Part shown: piece by piece, positions 11,900-24,959 of the stretch
How positions within the stretch are numbered: position 1 is the stretch's first letter
Layout of the letters: each line of letters opens with the position of its first letter
From: Pachyseris speciosa
Taxonomy: Eukaryota > Cnidaria > Anthozoa > Scleractinia > Pachyseridae
Direction: 5' to 3'
Assembly (NCBI GenBank): GCA_016490735.1
Contig: JAEMWC010000189.1
Span: 645,001 to 709,000 of the forward strand
DNA: 64,000 nt
Position numbers and translations under genes: made by a program
Notes under the pieces: model-generated
Seen by the model: only the letters and a program-made list of their open reading frames with translations
Database searches by the model: none
Told to the model about the DNA's origin: nothing

Positions 11900-13477
11900 T
11901 GAAATTGTCCTCTTTGCGCAAAACGCAAACTGTAATACTTGTCCAAAGCCCCGGCTAAACGATCAAACATTTCCCTGAACATTGTATTCGGACAAACATA
12001 ACGTTTGATGACTAGCCGACAAACAATTTCCCTGCTAGTGGAAGTCTCTGATCTGCCGGCGAGAAACTTCTGTTAGCAGGGAAACAAACAATGTTTGACA
12101 AAACACAAGGCGAAGCGAGTACACTGGCCGATTTTTGCGTGTTATCGCTGAAATTTTGAAGTTATTTGCTTCATTTGTTTTGCTTTTTACTGACTGTGCA
12201 CTTTTTTGGTTGGGTTGGCTAAACGATCAAACATTTGTTCATAGAGCGAAACGTCGGATGAGAATGTTTGATCTGGATCAAACATTGAAAGCCATTTCAA
12301 TGCAAAGTTGAGAGAAGCGGCTAAACGGTCAAACATGCTCTTCAAACACAATTTTAGATGAAGTCTTTGATCGTTTAGCCTTAGCTGAATGCCATAGTGC
12401 TTAATATTTACAAGAACTCATTGCGATTACGTGTTAACTAAAAAAATAAGATAAGGGCAAACGTTTTCATAACGCTGTTATGGCACCGACGTCGAAAAAC
12501 ACTGAAAACAGTCAGCCAAGCGGAGTAAAAACACTTGTTCGCTTGCAAGCAAAACAACAAAACAAACACACAATTCAACTACTTCTTTGCGTACAAAACG
12601 AGCAGAGATGATTGTTTATATCCAGTCGAGAGAAAAACATGCACAAATTTCATTCCTGAACAAAAGTAACAACGATTAAACGAAATGTTTAGTTTCAATT
12701 TATTTAATTCAGTCATTTGTGTTGTTGTGGCACCACATGAAAATACGAATCCACTTTAGTTAAGACAGACATATGGAAAAATAGCAAACAGTTTGTTCAA
12801 AGAAAGAACTTCTTCCACTAACTTTGAGCTACTCGGCGTTCTTCTCATTAATACCGGTGAACTGTTAAGTGACCTTTCTTGGTGAGCTGCGAGAAGCTGT
12901 GGTAAAGTGAAAGCCCTTGAAGCTTTGAATCATTTTGTTTTTCAACCCCACGATCCGGGCGTCATACAAGTCGATCCAAGTTTTAAGCATTTCTTGGGAC
13001 AAATCTTTTGCTCTTCCTTTTCATCACTTGGAAATTCACCTTCCATAGTATCTGTAGTTTTTGATTTTTAAGCCTTTTACGCGAATTAAAAGACAAACTT
13101 TGAAGAAGATGAAGTTGTTTTGGTCAAAATGAAGAACCAACTGAATATCAAATTACGAGCCTCAGAAAGCGCGCGGAAAATTAAGCCTCGTTTTGGTTTG
13201 GGTGTATCGTTTGGGTTAGTTAACCTGGCTTGAGCCTGGGATCCAATAAAAACAATGCTTGGCCAGCGGTCAACTTGAAAAGAACAGTTGACCTCGATGA
13301 GCTTTATACTTGAGCCCGCGATATGGTCACGTGATACTGGTCAGCGGATGCCTTGATTTGAGAGGTGTTAATTGACCATAACGACCATAACATGGATGTC
13401 CAAAATCAAAGATGTACGCTGTAAACCGCTGTAAACTAGCTCTTCAGCTGGCATATGGCCGCCATGTTGGATTATTA

Positions 13478-13511
<34 letters not shown>

Positions 13512-16500
13512 GGATATTATTAATTATTGGACAACATCGTCGTCGTCGTCATTGTCGTACGTTCGCGCCCACGAGCAATACCGCTAGCCATGATTACCCG
13601 CTGGTTCCTATGAGTATGGAGCTCCGCTATGATAATGAAAGTGATGGTGGTGGTGATGGTAGTGTTAGTTAATACGACGGGTCAACTGCGGAATAAAAAA
13701 GACACCATCTCATCACCCTTGTATGCAAGTCTGTTGATCTTCTCCAGGCAATAAGGTGGACATCCATGGCCTGGAATGATGTATCAGAGAGCACAGTGGT
13801 CCGAGACACTTAACCAGACGCCCTCTGCTTTGATAACAAGGAACTTCATAAAAGAAAAGTGTTTCCTCGTTGCTCGGTTTTGTTCAGTTACATAGTTCAG
13901 CTGCAATGAATTGTGGTTGCAAGTTTGTCTATTTAATTGTAAAAAAAGTTGAATTATAGCGAAATGAAAGGCATATAGTTGTCATGGAAGTTTTAAAATG
14001 GTGAAGCATCATATTTGTGCCCTACAACGTTTACACGACCACCTCGTTAATACGATCAAACCTTCAGAGCTCGACGGTGGTCGTGAAGGAATAAATTGTT
14101 AACTAATATCTTCGAATGACCAGGTAACTTATGGTTCCTGGATCCAATTTGGATTTCAATTCAGATCCACTTAATAAGACACAATAAAATATCATGTCTA
14201 GGTGCGCCTAAACTTCTTATACTTAGTACCTTCACAGCCATATAACTCCAACCTCATTGTGATCCTCCCATTCCACCCTGTTGGCTTGACACGAATGTAC
14301 CGTGCGCTTATAGGTGGATCAAGCTCATTATACTTAATAGTGTCACCATCTTGGTTTGCATCAAACTCCTACATGAACGTAAAAAATATAAATTTTTGAA
14401 AAAGTCAGCAAAAAAGATAGCTCTTGAACGTTGAAACGCGATGTTAAATATAAGAAAAAAATGTAGTTAAATTAACTTAAATATAACATAACGGACAGAT
14501 GCCATCTTCAGAACAATTACGTTCTAAGTTGAATTTTGTAGTTGCCTCAAGGTTTATTATTCATTATTAATAACGAGATTATTCACAATATATTTTCAAA
14601 ATATAGTAGGTCATTGTCGTTTCGTACTTTGGTGGTTAAGGAGGCGCTGTAGGTATCTCGGGGAATTTTCTCTATTTCAAAGGGGTGGAGCGAAAGAGAT
14701 AACTTGAATATCCAGGTTCTCCGCTCGAGGTCGCCATTTTAAAGGTGTTAAGAAACCCTGTTAAGCTAGTACTACCATCCATGTGTTTTGAAAAGATCAC
14801 AGATTGGCATATTCGCAACTGACCTACCAACCTTTTCTAGAAGAGGTCCATTTAGTAAAGTCACATTAAATTTACATCAACTGCTTGGAGTCGTCTGAAT
14901 TGGAAACACTATTTATTCAGATCCGTTCGAAAACGTTATGAAAACGGGAAAGTAAGTGAGAGTCTTCTGAAGTTGTTCTTTCTGTGTGTACTATCCCTTT
15001 TATTTACTCATTTTCCCCAGTGGCCCTTCGTTAATATTAATCGTCAATTTGCCAAATAAAAAAAAAAAGAAAAAAACGACCAACAACAACAACAACTTAA
15101 AACATAACAAATTAAAACGAAGGTCTTTTTTTTTCGCAATTACCAATACAGGAATAACCCTCCTGTAAGAACCTAGTAGCTTATGAAAAAGGCTATAATT
15201 TTGGTATTAATATTGAAGCAGGCTCTTATTAGGGGCACCGGCGCGAGTTTCATACCGGGGTGAGATTCATACCGGGGCGACTTTTGTCCCGGCGCGAGTT
15301 CACTCCGGTCCCTCTCGCAGCTCTGTATTCGTTTACATGATACCACCGAAAAATGTCATGTCGCACCGGCGCGAGTTCAACCCGGTTCCTGCACCGGAGC
15401 GAGAATTTTCGATCCGGTGCAAAATCTCGCGACGGTATCATGTAAACGAATACAGAGCTGCAAGAGGGAACCGGAGTGAACTCGCGCCGGGGCGAAAGTC
15501 GCCCCGGTTCATGTAAACACCCCCTTAGAATCAAAGGGCTCTCTGAGTCAAGTCGAGAATGTGGTGTTAAGTAGCTAGAGGTTCGTGATGGTGGATAGGC
15601 AAGAATTGGCCAAAATCTTCACTGTGTAGCTTAGAATGAGATCTGTTAAAGTTAAGTGATAGCTGAAACATGGCTTGTTTCCTTCTCCTGGTGCAAAAGA
15701 AAAAAAAAACACAGATGATTGTGTCTGGATTTTCTGCTACATCTGGTTGCTGCAACAGTGTATCGATCTGAAACCCCTGAAGGGCATTCAACAACTACAC
15801 ACCAGTGAAAATGTTGTTTTGGTAATTCTTGATTTTATCCTTTGACTGTAAGAATTTCAAAAGTTAGCAAATCACCACTTGTTGCGTCAGGGTTTTGAAA
15901 AAATTCAGTCCACTCTTCATGAGCGCTATGCAAACAAACAACTTACAAACTTCCTTCTTGCCAATCAAAACTTGCCTCCCCCCTCCCTTCCAAAAAAAAA
16001 AATTTGAAAGTAAAAATATTTAAGCATTCGCTGTTGCCAGATGGGCGAGTTTGTTTACGCGGATCGAGTGATTATGAAATTCCGTGAATTAAGACAATAA
16101 TCTTTCCTATATGAAAAAGTTTTTCAGATAAGAATGTTGCATATGCCTGAAAAACAAACAAGTTCAATTTTCGCCCCGAGTAAACCTACGCGACGGCGAA
16201 GAAAGACAGCGAATTTTCGGATCACTTTGAAGCAATTTATTGACCACATTAGCAAATTTCGTTAAACTTGCTTGGAATACAATGAATCGTTCAATTAAAG
16301 ATAAAACACAGTAAAAATTCACATTCAAACCTGTATTTTTTTTTTTGGCAAGGCACAAAAAGCCCTGAAATATTTCGGAGAAAGTCAACAATTCTTGTGA
16401 TGATTCGTAGTGATTTGCAAAGCACCAACACCCAGCAATTACAACATTAACCTGTAAGGGCGATTTCTTCGATATGAACCTACTGATTTCCACTGTTTAG

Positions 16501-17409
16501 GCTGTCGAGTGTTCCTTAGAAATTGTTCTTTCGATATACTGTTTTATAAATCCGAGTTTTCCTTTTAAGAAGGGCGCACTGCTATCTTGAACTGATTCAC
16601 TGTAAAAAACAAAAACGGCGGCCACATTTTTCTATGTGCTAAAATGGCTCGGTTACCCAGGGAGTTTACACCAAAATGGAAGTTTTGGGTTCCAGGTCAT
16701 GTAAGACTACGTATATTGTCCCGGCTTCATTCCCTGCTTCGTATACACCTTGTTACCCGTGTCTTGATATCCCTGTTACCTTGTTACATCTGTTACCTTG
16801 TTAACTTGTTATCTTTGTTATCTTGTTACCCTTTACCTTGAAATATACGTACTAGTCTTACATGACGTTCTACCCCCCCCCCCCCCATTTTCAGCCCACA
16901 GCTATAAGTCGTTCATTGCGCTTGCGCGTATTAGCGACTTAAAAATGAGAGAAGACAGAAATACAAAAATCAGTCTAAGAGTATAACTCCTGTAAAGCGG
17001 CATTGGTTACGCTTTTCTGCGCTCTATGTGGTTCTACTTAATATAAAGGGTATTGTATTGTCGATCATTAGCATCCATCAGGAGCCCATCACTAGGAACG
17101 TACAGCTGCCCTATATTCTTGTCACGGAGTTTTCACAGACGAATTTGTTTTTAGACTGAATCCCCACGAATATCAGACTCCCACTGGAGACCCGATGACA
17201 TCACAAGTATCTGAACGTGCATAGCGTTTGCTTTCGCTCCTTTAACCTGTTGTTTTGTAACGCTCTCGTTGCCGCTGCGGTCCTCGTTGCCCTTTTTTGC
17301 GGCAAAGGACAGTCTAAAAATAAATCTGTCTGTAAAAATGCCGTCCCCTGAATATGGTAGTTGTACACTCCTGGTGATGGGCTTCTGCATCCGTACGTGT
17401 TATACTGCA

Positions 17410-17485
<76 letters not shown>

Positions 17486-17757
17486 TCTTTATTTAGCCTG
17501 ACAAAAAGACCGATCAGGAAATCTAAGGATTCGCTGGTATGAACCGGTGATCGGTATCAGTGTCTAAATGAATTAGCGATTTGGGGTGGGGGGGTGATAT
17601 TAAAACTGTTATTTCTTCAACGATTTTAATGGCGGATTGGCTACGCCATGTATGTACGTTGTTACATGGCAGCTGGACACGTGGCTATCCTCGGCTCATT
17701 TGAATTCACTTTCTGGTCGGCAGAATCGTTTGGAAATTTAAATTTGGTTTATCAACG

Positions 17758-17788
<31 letters not shown>

Positions 17789-18186
17789 GGATTCGATTAG
17801 CTGACCTTTCGAGCGTTAGCCCTTCGTCGGAGCGAATCAAGGAATTGTGGGCTGTGTATGGTTTATATACAGAAAATGGAGCTACGCTATTGGTGGTAAC
17901 ATGGTAACGTGAAAAACAGGAATAAATTAATTGAATGAAAAGCGCTCGTTGATACCGTGGGGATTAAGAGTGTCAATTTGAAAGATCAGTTTTTGCTCGA
18001 GATTTTTACGGCTTTCCGTAGTACCTTGATGTAGGGAAAGGCCGGAGATTGACATGTGTTGTTTGGAATGGTTAGGGAGATTAAAATGCCGAGCGACAGG
18101 TTTGGATGCGTCTTTGTCATCTTTCTCAACATCACGAAGATGTTCTCGGAATCGGCTAACGCTCGAAACGTCAGCTAATCGAATCC

Positions 18187-18217
<31 letters not shown>

Positions 18218-18249
18218 CGTTGATAAACCAAATTTTCGTGTTTCACTCC

Positions 18250-18295
<46 letters not shown>

Positions 18296-21200
18296 TTCGT
18301 TTGGAAATTTACCTTGGAAATGTGTCAAAATTGCCTTAAACCACCGTGTGTGTAGTCATTTGATGGTGCCTGAGCTCATCATCAAGGGCTGAGAAGGCTT
18401 AAACGTTGCTAATTTTTTCAAAGAACTGCTCATTCTGTTGAAAATTGATTTGTTCAGACTGCTCATTTGAGAGGTAACATGGCAAAAAGTCTTGTCTCAC
18501 TGACTAACTGTTTTCGCTCATTTATTTTTACCGAAGAAGCACTTTTAACCCTTTAAGCCCCGAGGGAAATGCCAAGTTTTTCTAAATCGGTAACTATGAA
18601 CCAGGAGACCACATGTGATATACCATTTGAAAGGTATTTTCTGGGATATGCTACAAATCACACCAAAAGAAATGGAGGAGGCCACAGATTGGATTGACAA
18701 GTGCCCAAAATGAAAAAATAAAAACGTTTAAAATTTTCCTGTTTCTTGTACACATTGGGTATCCCCCTAAACTATAGCTTAATTTGCAGCTCTCAGTACA
18801 TTGCTTGTTGTCAGATATTAACTTGGTCTAAAAAGTACAAAGACAAAAAGTTCCAAAAGTTGCAGGGGTGGTAAATCAAATGTTATATAGGAGGGGGGCA
18901 TGATATTATGCCTTCAATGTGCAGATCTTTCCAAGATCTTTTAGTTGTGCAAATTTCATGCAAATTGACTGAATAATGAGCATGTAGTTGCATCTTGTGC
19001 CATATGGCACTATCGGGACTTAAAGGGTTAAAGACACCATGCAAAAGCTTGTTCTGTTTCCATACTCGGGCAACAGTGTGTTTGTAATCATTCATGGCAA
19101 TGAGTTGTATGATGATGGTTTCATCTGAATGAGTTTGATTTTGGAGAAAAAGGTGGTCTAGGGTGGAAGATGTAATTAAGGTTTGCTATGATGTGTTAGG
19201 AACATAGGGCAAGAAATAAATCTTAACACCTAGAGATGAGTTTGTTTGCTCAGAAAGTAGCCAGGCACCTTCCGTTCGGAATAAATTAAAAAGTCTATTT
19301 CAGAACCTGAGTAGCCTAATCGAAACATATAGACCATCTCTGGAAAGATCTGATGATAGGTTCTTGTATGTTGCTTTTTAGCGTCGTGTGAGCTTTGTGT
19401 TTCATATAAGTACTTTTGTAGAATACTGCCGCAACTGAAATGGAGTAAACTCTAATGATCCCCTCGGATAATTGAACTCGAGGATAAGTTGTTTAGAACA
19501 AAGGTAATTTAATTCCGAGTTCGCATGCTTCATTCCTGCCGAAGACATTCTGATTATTCTAAAACACACTTGTAAAATCTATCATGTTGTTGAGTGACAT
19601 CTCACCTTGACCTTGACTTGCCCTTGCCCCTTGTAGGACTTGAATTGTACACCATCGTCACTGTACTTGAGTTTGTATTTGGTAACCCACTTAGTTTTGC
19701 CATAGAGACTAGTTCCTCCTTGTGTTCCTATACCTGTCACGTTTCTGGGCCTCATGCCCAGGTCAATCTGGAGCCACTGGTACAGATTCCTTTTGGGGGT
19801 TGACCATCCTCCTGGAATTCCAGGTTGTACTTCTAAGTTCAGTCTTCCCAGAGAGGGGCCACGATTGAAATCACTTGAAGAAGCAGTGATTTTGTCGTCA
19901 GGTATTTTACCGTTCTCCATGCCTAGAGATTTCTTGCACACTAGACGTCGAAGTAAGTACAGTTTGTTAGATTAGAGAATTGTTTTATCTCGCTGTTTTC
20001 ATTAATACAGCACTATATTACCTTGATTTTTAAGAATTGAAATATCGTTTGGAAATTCATGTCTTGCCTGAATTCTGTTGTAATGAATTGTAATGATTTT
20101 GCCTCCACTATACACCCGAAAAACACACCGGCTCAAAGCTGTAGGCATGGGCGTATTGGTCACCCAGGCCCATGATACAATTGTATTGACTTCCCAAGCG
20201 TACTATGGACCGGTGTAAAGTCATTAGTAATAATGTCTAATATATACGCGTATTTCGGAGAAACAAAAACACAACTCTTTCTTCAATATGAAGTCTGTTC
20301 GTTTGTCTAGCTATAATAAATCGCCTTTTAGTCAATTAAAGTTTTAACTTGGACATTTGTTGCTAGGCTGTAAGCACTCAGATGTGTATTGTATGTTACA
20401 ATGACGTGAGCATCGAGAAAATAATCATTATGATAATCCCTCAGAATGTAACCTGTAAATCCTTCTGACGTTTAGTCCACAGCCCCCTTGTGCCTTTCAG
20501 CCGTTTTTAACGCTATTTCGTCGACTTTCCTTCCTGCGAGTACCATACACTATAAAATAACTGAAGGCAGGGGACCTCCGAACGAACCCTCTCCACGCGA
20601 AAGCCAATAAATTGCAAAGAAATCGACCGATCTCCCTCAAATTGCCACCAGAGAGACCGAAGATTTTATATCTACCCGTCCGATGCGTACCAGTTTCCAA
20701 ATTCCTTAGCATGGGCCCGAGAAGCGCTCTGGTTTGGATTGATTCTGGCCATTTTCGATTTTTCATTGTTCGCTAAGCCAACGGTCGATTTGTTGGCCTT
20801 CGCGTGGAGAAGGTTCCTTCGGAGGTCCCCTGCCTTCAGTTATTTTATAGTGTATGGTACTCGCGGAAAGAAAAATCGATGATTATGATTATTTTCTCGA
20901 TGCTCACGTCGTTGTAACATACCGTACACATGAGTGCTTATAGGGGGAGTCACGTCACTGTTTACATTTTTGCTCATTTGCATACGGCTTTGCTTACAGA
21001 GGGAAACAGATGTGATTTGACTCCAGGCAGCTAAAGAGCTAGTGAAATTTAATACATCGTGAAATTTTTAGCTCTTTAGGTGTAGTATTCAAGGAGATAT
21101 TGTCTTCCAAAAAATGCAAAATTTCTGGGTGGCAGAAGCACTAATGAGCTCATACATTCTTTGCAAAATTTTGAGTTTTTAAACCCGCGTTGCACAAAAA

Positions 21201-24200
21201 GTATTCAATACATGAGGCTCATATTCATTGGCAGAGTTATTCATACTATGACCTGATTTATTTGTAGCTCCATCAGAAACTGAATTGTTCATGCTAATGA
21301 GGCAAATATTGTAAACAAGGATTCTCCTATAGCAAAGATATCAGTGACGTCACCTATTGTTATTAATATACGAACCAGAGAGCTATTGGCTGGTGAAACA
21401 AATAATTCTTTTGTTTAACGTTTTGAACATTTAAATAACAAAAACAATGTAAACAAATATCTTTCCTATAGTCTAGCAACAAATGTCCAAATTGTGCATA
21501 AAAATGCAAAGAATATCAACTTTAGTTGACTAAAAGGCAATTTATCACAGCTAGACAAACTTCATATTGAAGAAGGATTTATTTTTTTATTTTCTTCGAA
21601 CGCGTACATATTGATTCCACAAGTAGTACGCTTGCGCTGCCTGTGGTAATACAGAAAAAAAAAAAAAAGAACGCACCACAGCCGGACACGTAAAATTAGG
21701 ACCATGTATCCGCGACCGCCACTGCCATTGTCTAGTCATATATTGTACTACATGCGTATAACAACAAACTAAATAAACTAAACTTGTACACCACAAGCGA
21801 AGGTGGCGAGGCTGACCCTAGATTGACCTCTATCGCTAAACCGTCACTATCCAACTCGTAAACCACGATCCTTTGGGCGATACACTAGCGCTCGGTTCTC
21901 TACTCTGCAGCGGCACTTGGCAAATTCCATGATTTATAAATAATGACTTTAGCGGCGCTTGGCAAATTCCATGATTTGTAAATCATGACATTAGCGGCGC
22001 TCAGCAATTTCAATGATTTATAAATAATGACTTTAGTGGCGCTTGGGCGCTAAGTGTTAAAATATTTTTTACACAATATTTTGGTGCATCTTTTGTTATT
22101 TACTATATTGCAAATAAAGTCGGCAACGACGACGGCCACGGAAACGAAATCGTCGTTTCAAAATATAATTTCTCGTTTCTATAACTCTTTCGCGATTATT
22201 TCAATTTGTTTAGCTTGTAAGATGCTGACGAACTATCCAGGGACTAAATTACTATGAACGGGGTTAAAGTAAGAGAAAAAAGTTAAATTTACCGTCATGC
22301 ACTCACGTTCTCAAGAAAACCTGAAATTTGGTCATTTCACATTGTTGTTTTGCAGAGGACAACAAAGAAATGTACCATTGCATTGCCAACGCGTTTAATA
22401 AGTTTTTCGCATCCGCGGCAAACAAACTGATGCCCACTTTACGGTCAACTTGTGGTCACAATCAATGTGAACCCAATAGACCTTTTTCATAATGGCGGAC
22501 GATTTTAATTATTCTTTTGTATATGTGTTAATTAGCCCTACTAACCTCACTTTAATGAAAAAATTCTATTGAATTTTGCACATGCTGACGAGGCTAGTAG
22601 GGCTCATTATCATAAGAACAAAAGAATAATTTGTCGGGCGCCATTATGAAAAGGGTCTATACTCCTGCCCGTCAGTATCCGCCGTTCAATTTTCTAGAGA
22701 TCTCTGAGGAGTTCGTTCTGTTTCAACTACGTAGCCTGAAATCTGGGAAGGCTGTGGATTTGGACCACATACCGGCACGCCTGTTAAAAGATTCTGCGGA
22801 CATTGTAGCCAAGCCTGTGACGTTCATTATCAACACCTCGTTGCGTACTGCCCAAGTTCCCAGTGATTGGAAATCCGCGCGGGTCATTCCACTTTTTAAA
22901 AAAGGGAAAGGCTGATGAGATGGACAATTATCGCCCGATTTCCATTTTGCCTGTTCTATCCAAGGTCTTAGAACGGGCTGTAAATATTCAACTGTACAAA
23001 TATCTTCAGCAAAACAAGATCCTGAGCCCTTATCAGTGTCACTCGACAGAATTCGCTACTCTTAGTTTTTCTGATAATATCCGTAGGAACATGGACCAAG
23101 GTCAATTAACTGGTGCTGTGTTTATTGGCGTTCGTAAAGCTTTCGACACTGTGGATCATGCGGTATTTCTGGACAAGCATTCCAATTTTGGGATTGTGGA
23201 TAAAGAGCATGGCTGGTTTACAGACTACCTGTCGAACCGCACCCAAGTTGTAGAGTTTCAAGGGGTGACTTCTACTCCGGAAGCCATCTCTGCTGGAGTG
23301 CCTCAAGGTTCTATCCTCGGACCACTATTGTTTATTCTACACATTAATGATTTACCGGAAGTAATGTCAGAATGCAATATTTTGATGTACGCTGATGACA
23401 CTGTTTTATACTACTCATCCTCTCAAGCCTCTGTCATTCAAGACAAGCTGAGTGCTGAACTGTCTAGAATTGAACACTGGCTTTCTTTTAATAGTCTGTT
23501 TATTAACGTAACAAAAACTGAAGCTATGCTTTTCGGAACCGCTACGAAATTATCTGCCGTAAACTCTTTTTCTATTATTTTAAATAACAATGTTATTAAG
23601 CGGGTTTTTCACTTCACTTCTCTTGGTATAGTTTTTGATGACCGCCTTAGCTGGAACGAGCAAATAAAGCACCTTATTTCGAAGGCGGGAAAACGCGTAG
23701 GAATGCTTGGCAGGCTTCGTAGAAGCCTTACTAGAGAGAGTGCAACTATAGTTTATTGTAGTCTAATTAGGCCAATTTTAGAATACTGTGTAAGTGTGTG
23801 GGGCTGTTGCGGTGAAGGTCACAAACAAGGCCTTGAAGCCTTCCAAAACCGGGCTGCTAGAATAATTGCAAGAACTGTGCGCAGCAACCCGGCAATGGAT
23901 GTTCTGAAATGGCCCACGTCACGTTGGAGGAGCGCCGACGTAAATCTGTTTTTAAACTCGTTAAGAAATGCCTGCAAGGTCGATGTCCCCAATATTTTAA
24001 AGAATATTTTAAACGTAATAATATAATTCATGCGCGCGCTACTAGACAAAGCAACCTTTTACCACCGCCTGCTGTGAGGACTGAGATCGCAAAAAGATCT
24101 TTCTATTACTATGGTTGCACTCTATTTAACGAACTATCTTAATGGTATTTCGTATTTATTTAACTTTTAAATATTGTATTTATACATAGTTTTCTATCTA

Positions 24201-24769
24201 TATTATTATCAGTGTCAGTGTAATGATTGTATGTGTGTTGTAGTTATAGTATACTGAAGCCTTGAAGCCTTCCAAAACCGGGCTGCTAGAATAATTGCAA
24301 GAACTGTGCGCAGCAACCCGGCAATGGATGTTCTGAAATGGCCCACGTCACGTTGGAGGAGCGCCGACGTAAATCTGTTTTTAAACTCGTTAAGAAATGC
24401 CTGCAAGGTCGATGTCCCCAATATTTTAAAGAATATTTTAAACGTAATAATATAATTCATGCGCGCGCTACTAGACAAAGCAACCTTTTACCACCGCCTG
24501 CTGTGAGGACTGAGATCGCAAAAAGATCTTTCTATTACTATGGTTGCACTCTATTTAACGAACTATCTTAATGGTATTTCGTATTTATTTAACTTTTAAA
24601 TATTGTATTTATACATAGTTTTCTATCTATATTATTATCAGTGTCAGTGTAATGATTGTATGTGTGTTGTAGTTATAGTATACTGTTGTGCTCAGGGCTC
24701 CCATTGATAGCAGACTACTTTTTGCATCTGAAGGGGCTACCCTGAGCGGTATATATCAATAAAGGTTGG

Positions 24770-24840
<71 letters not shown>

Positions 24841-24855
24841 CAGCTAATCGAATCC

Positions 24856-24886
<31 letters not shown>

Positions 24887-24918
24887 CGTTGATAAACCAA
24901 ATTTTCGTGTTTCACTCC

Positions 24919-24959
<41 letters not shown>

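Noticed and set aside
15250..15534. 94-codon arginine-rich ORF
   Set aside because: Lies within the GC-rich foldback MITE; a product of its inverted arms.
19594..19975. Plus-strand ORFs over the discoidin exon
   Set aside because: Shadows of the real minus-strand exon.
20497..20766. 89-codon minus ORF
   Set aside because: Covers a foldback element; sequence dictated by inverted arms.
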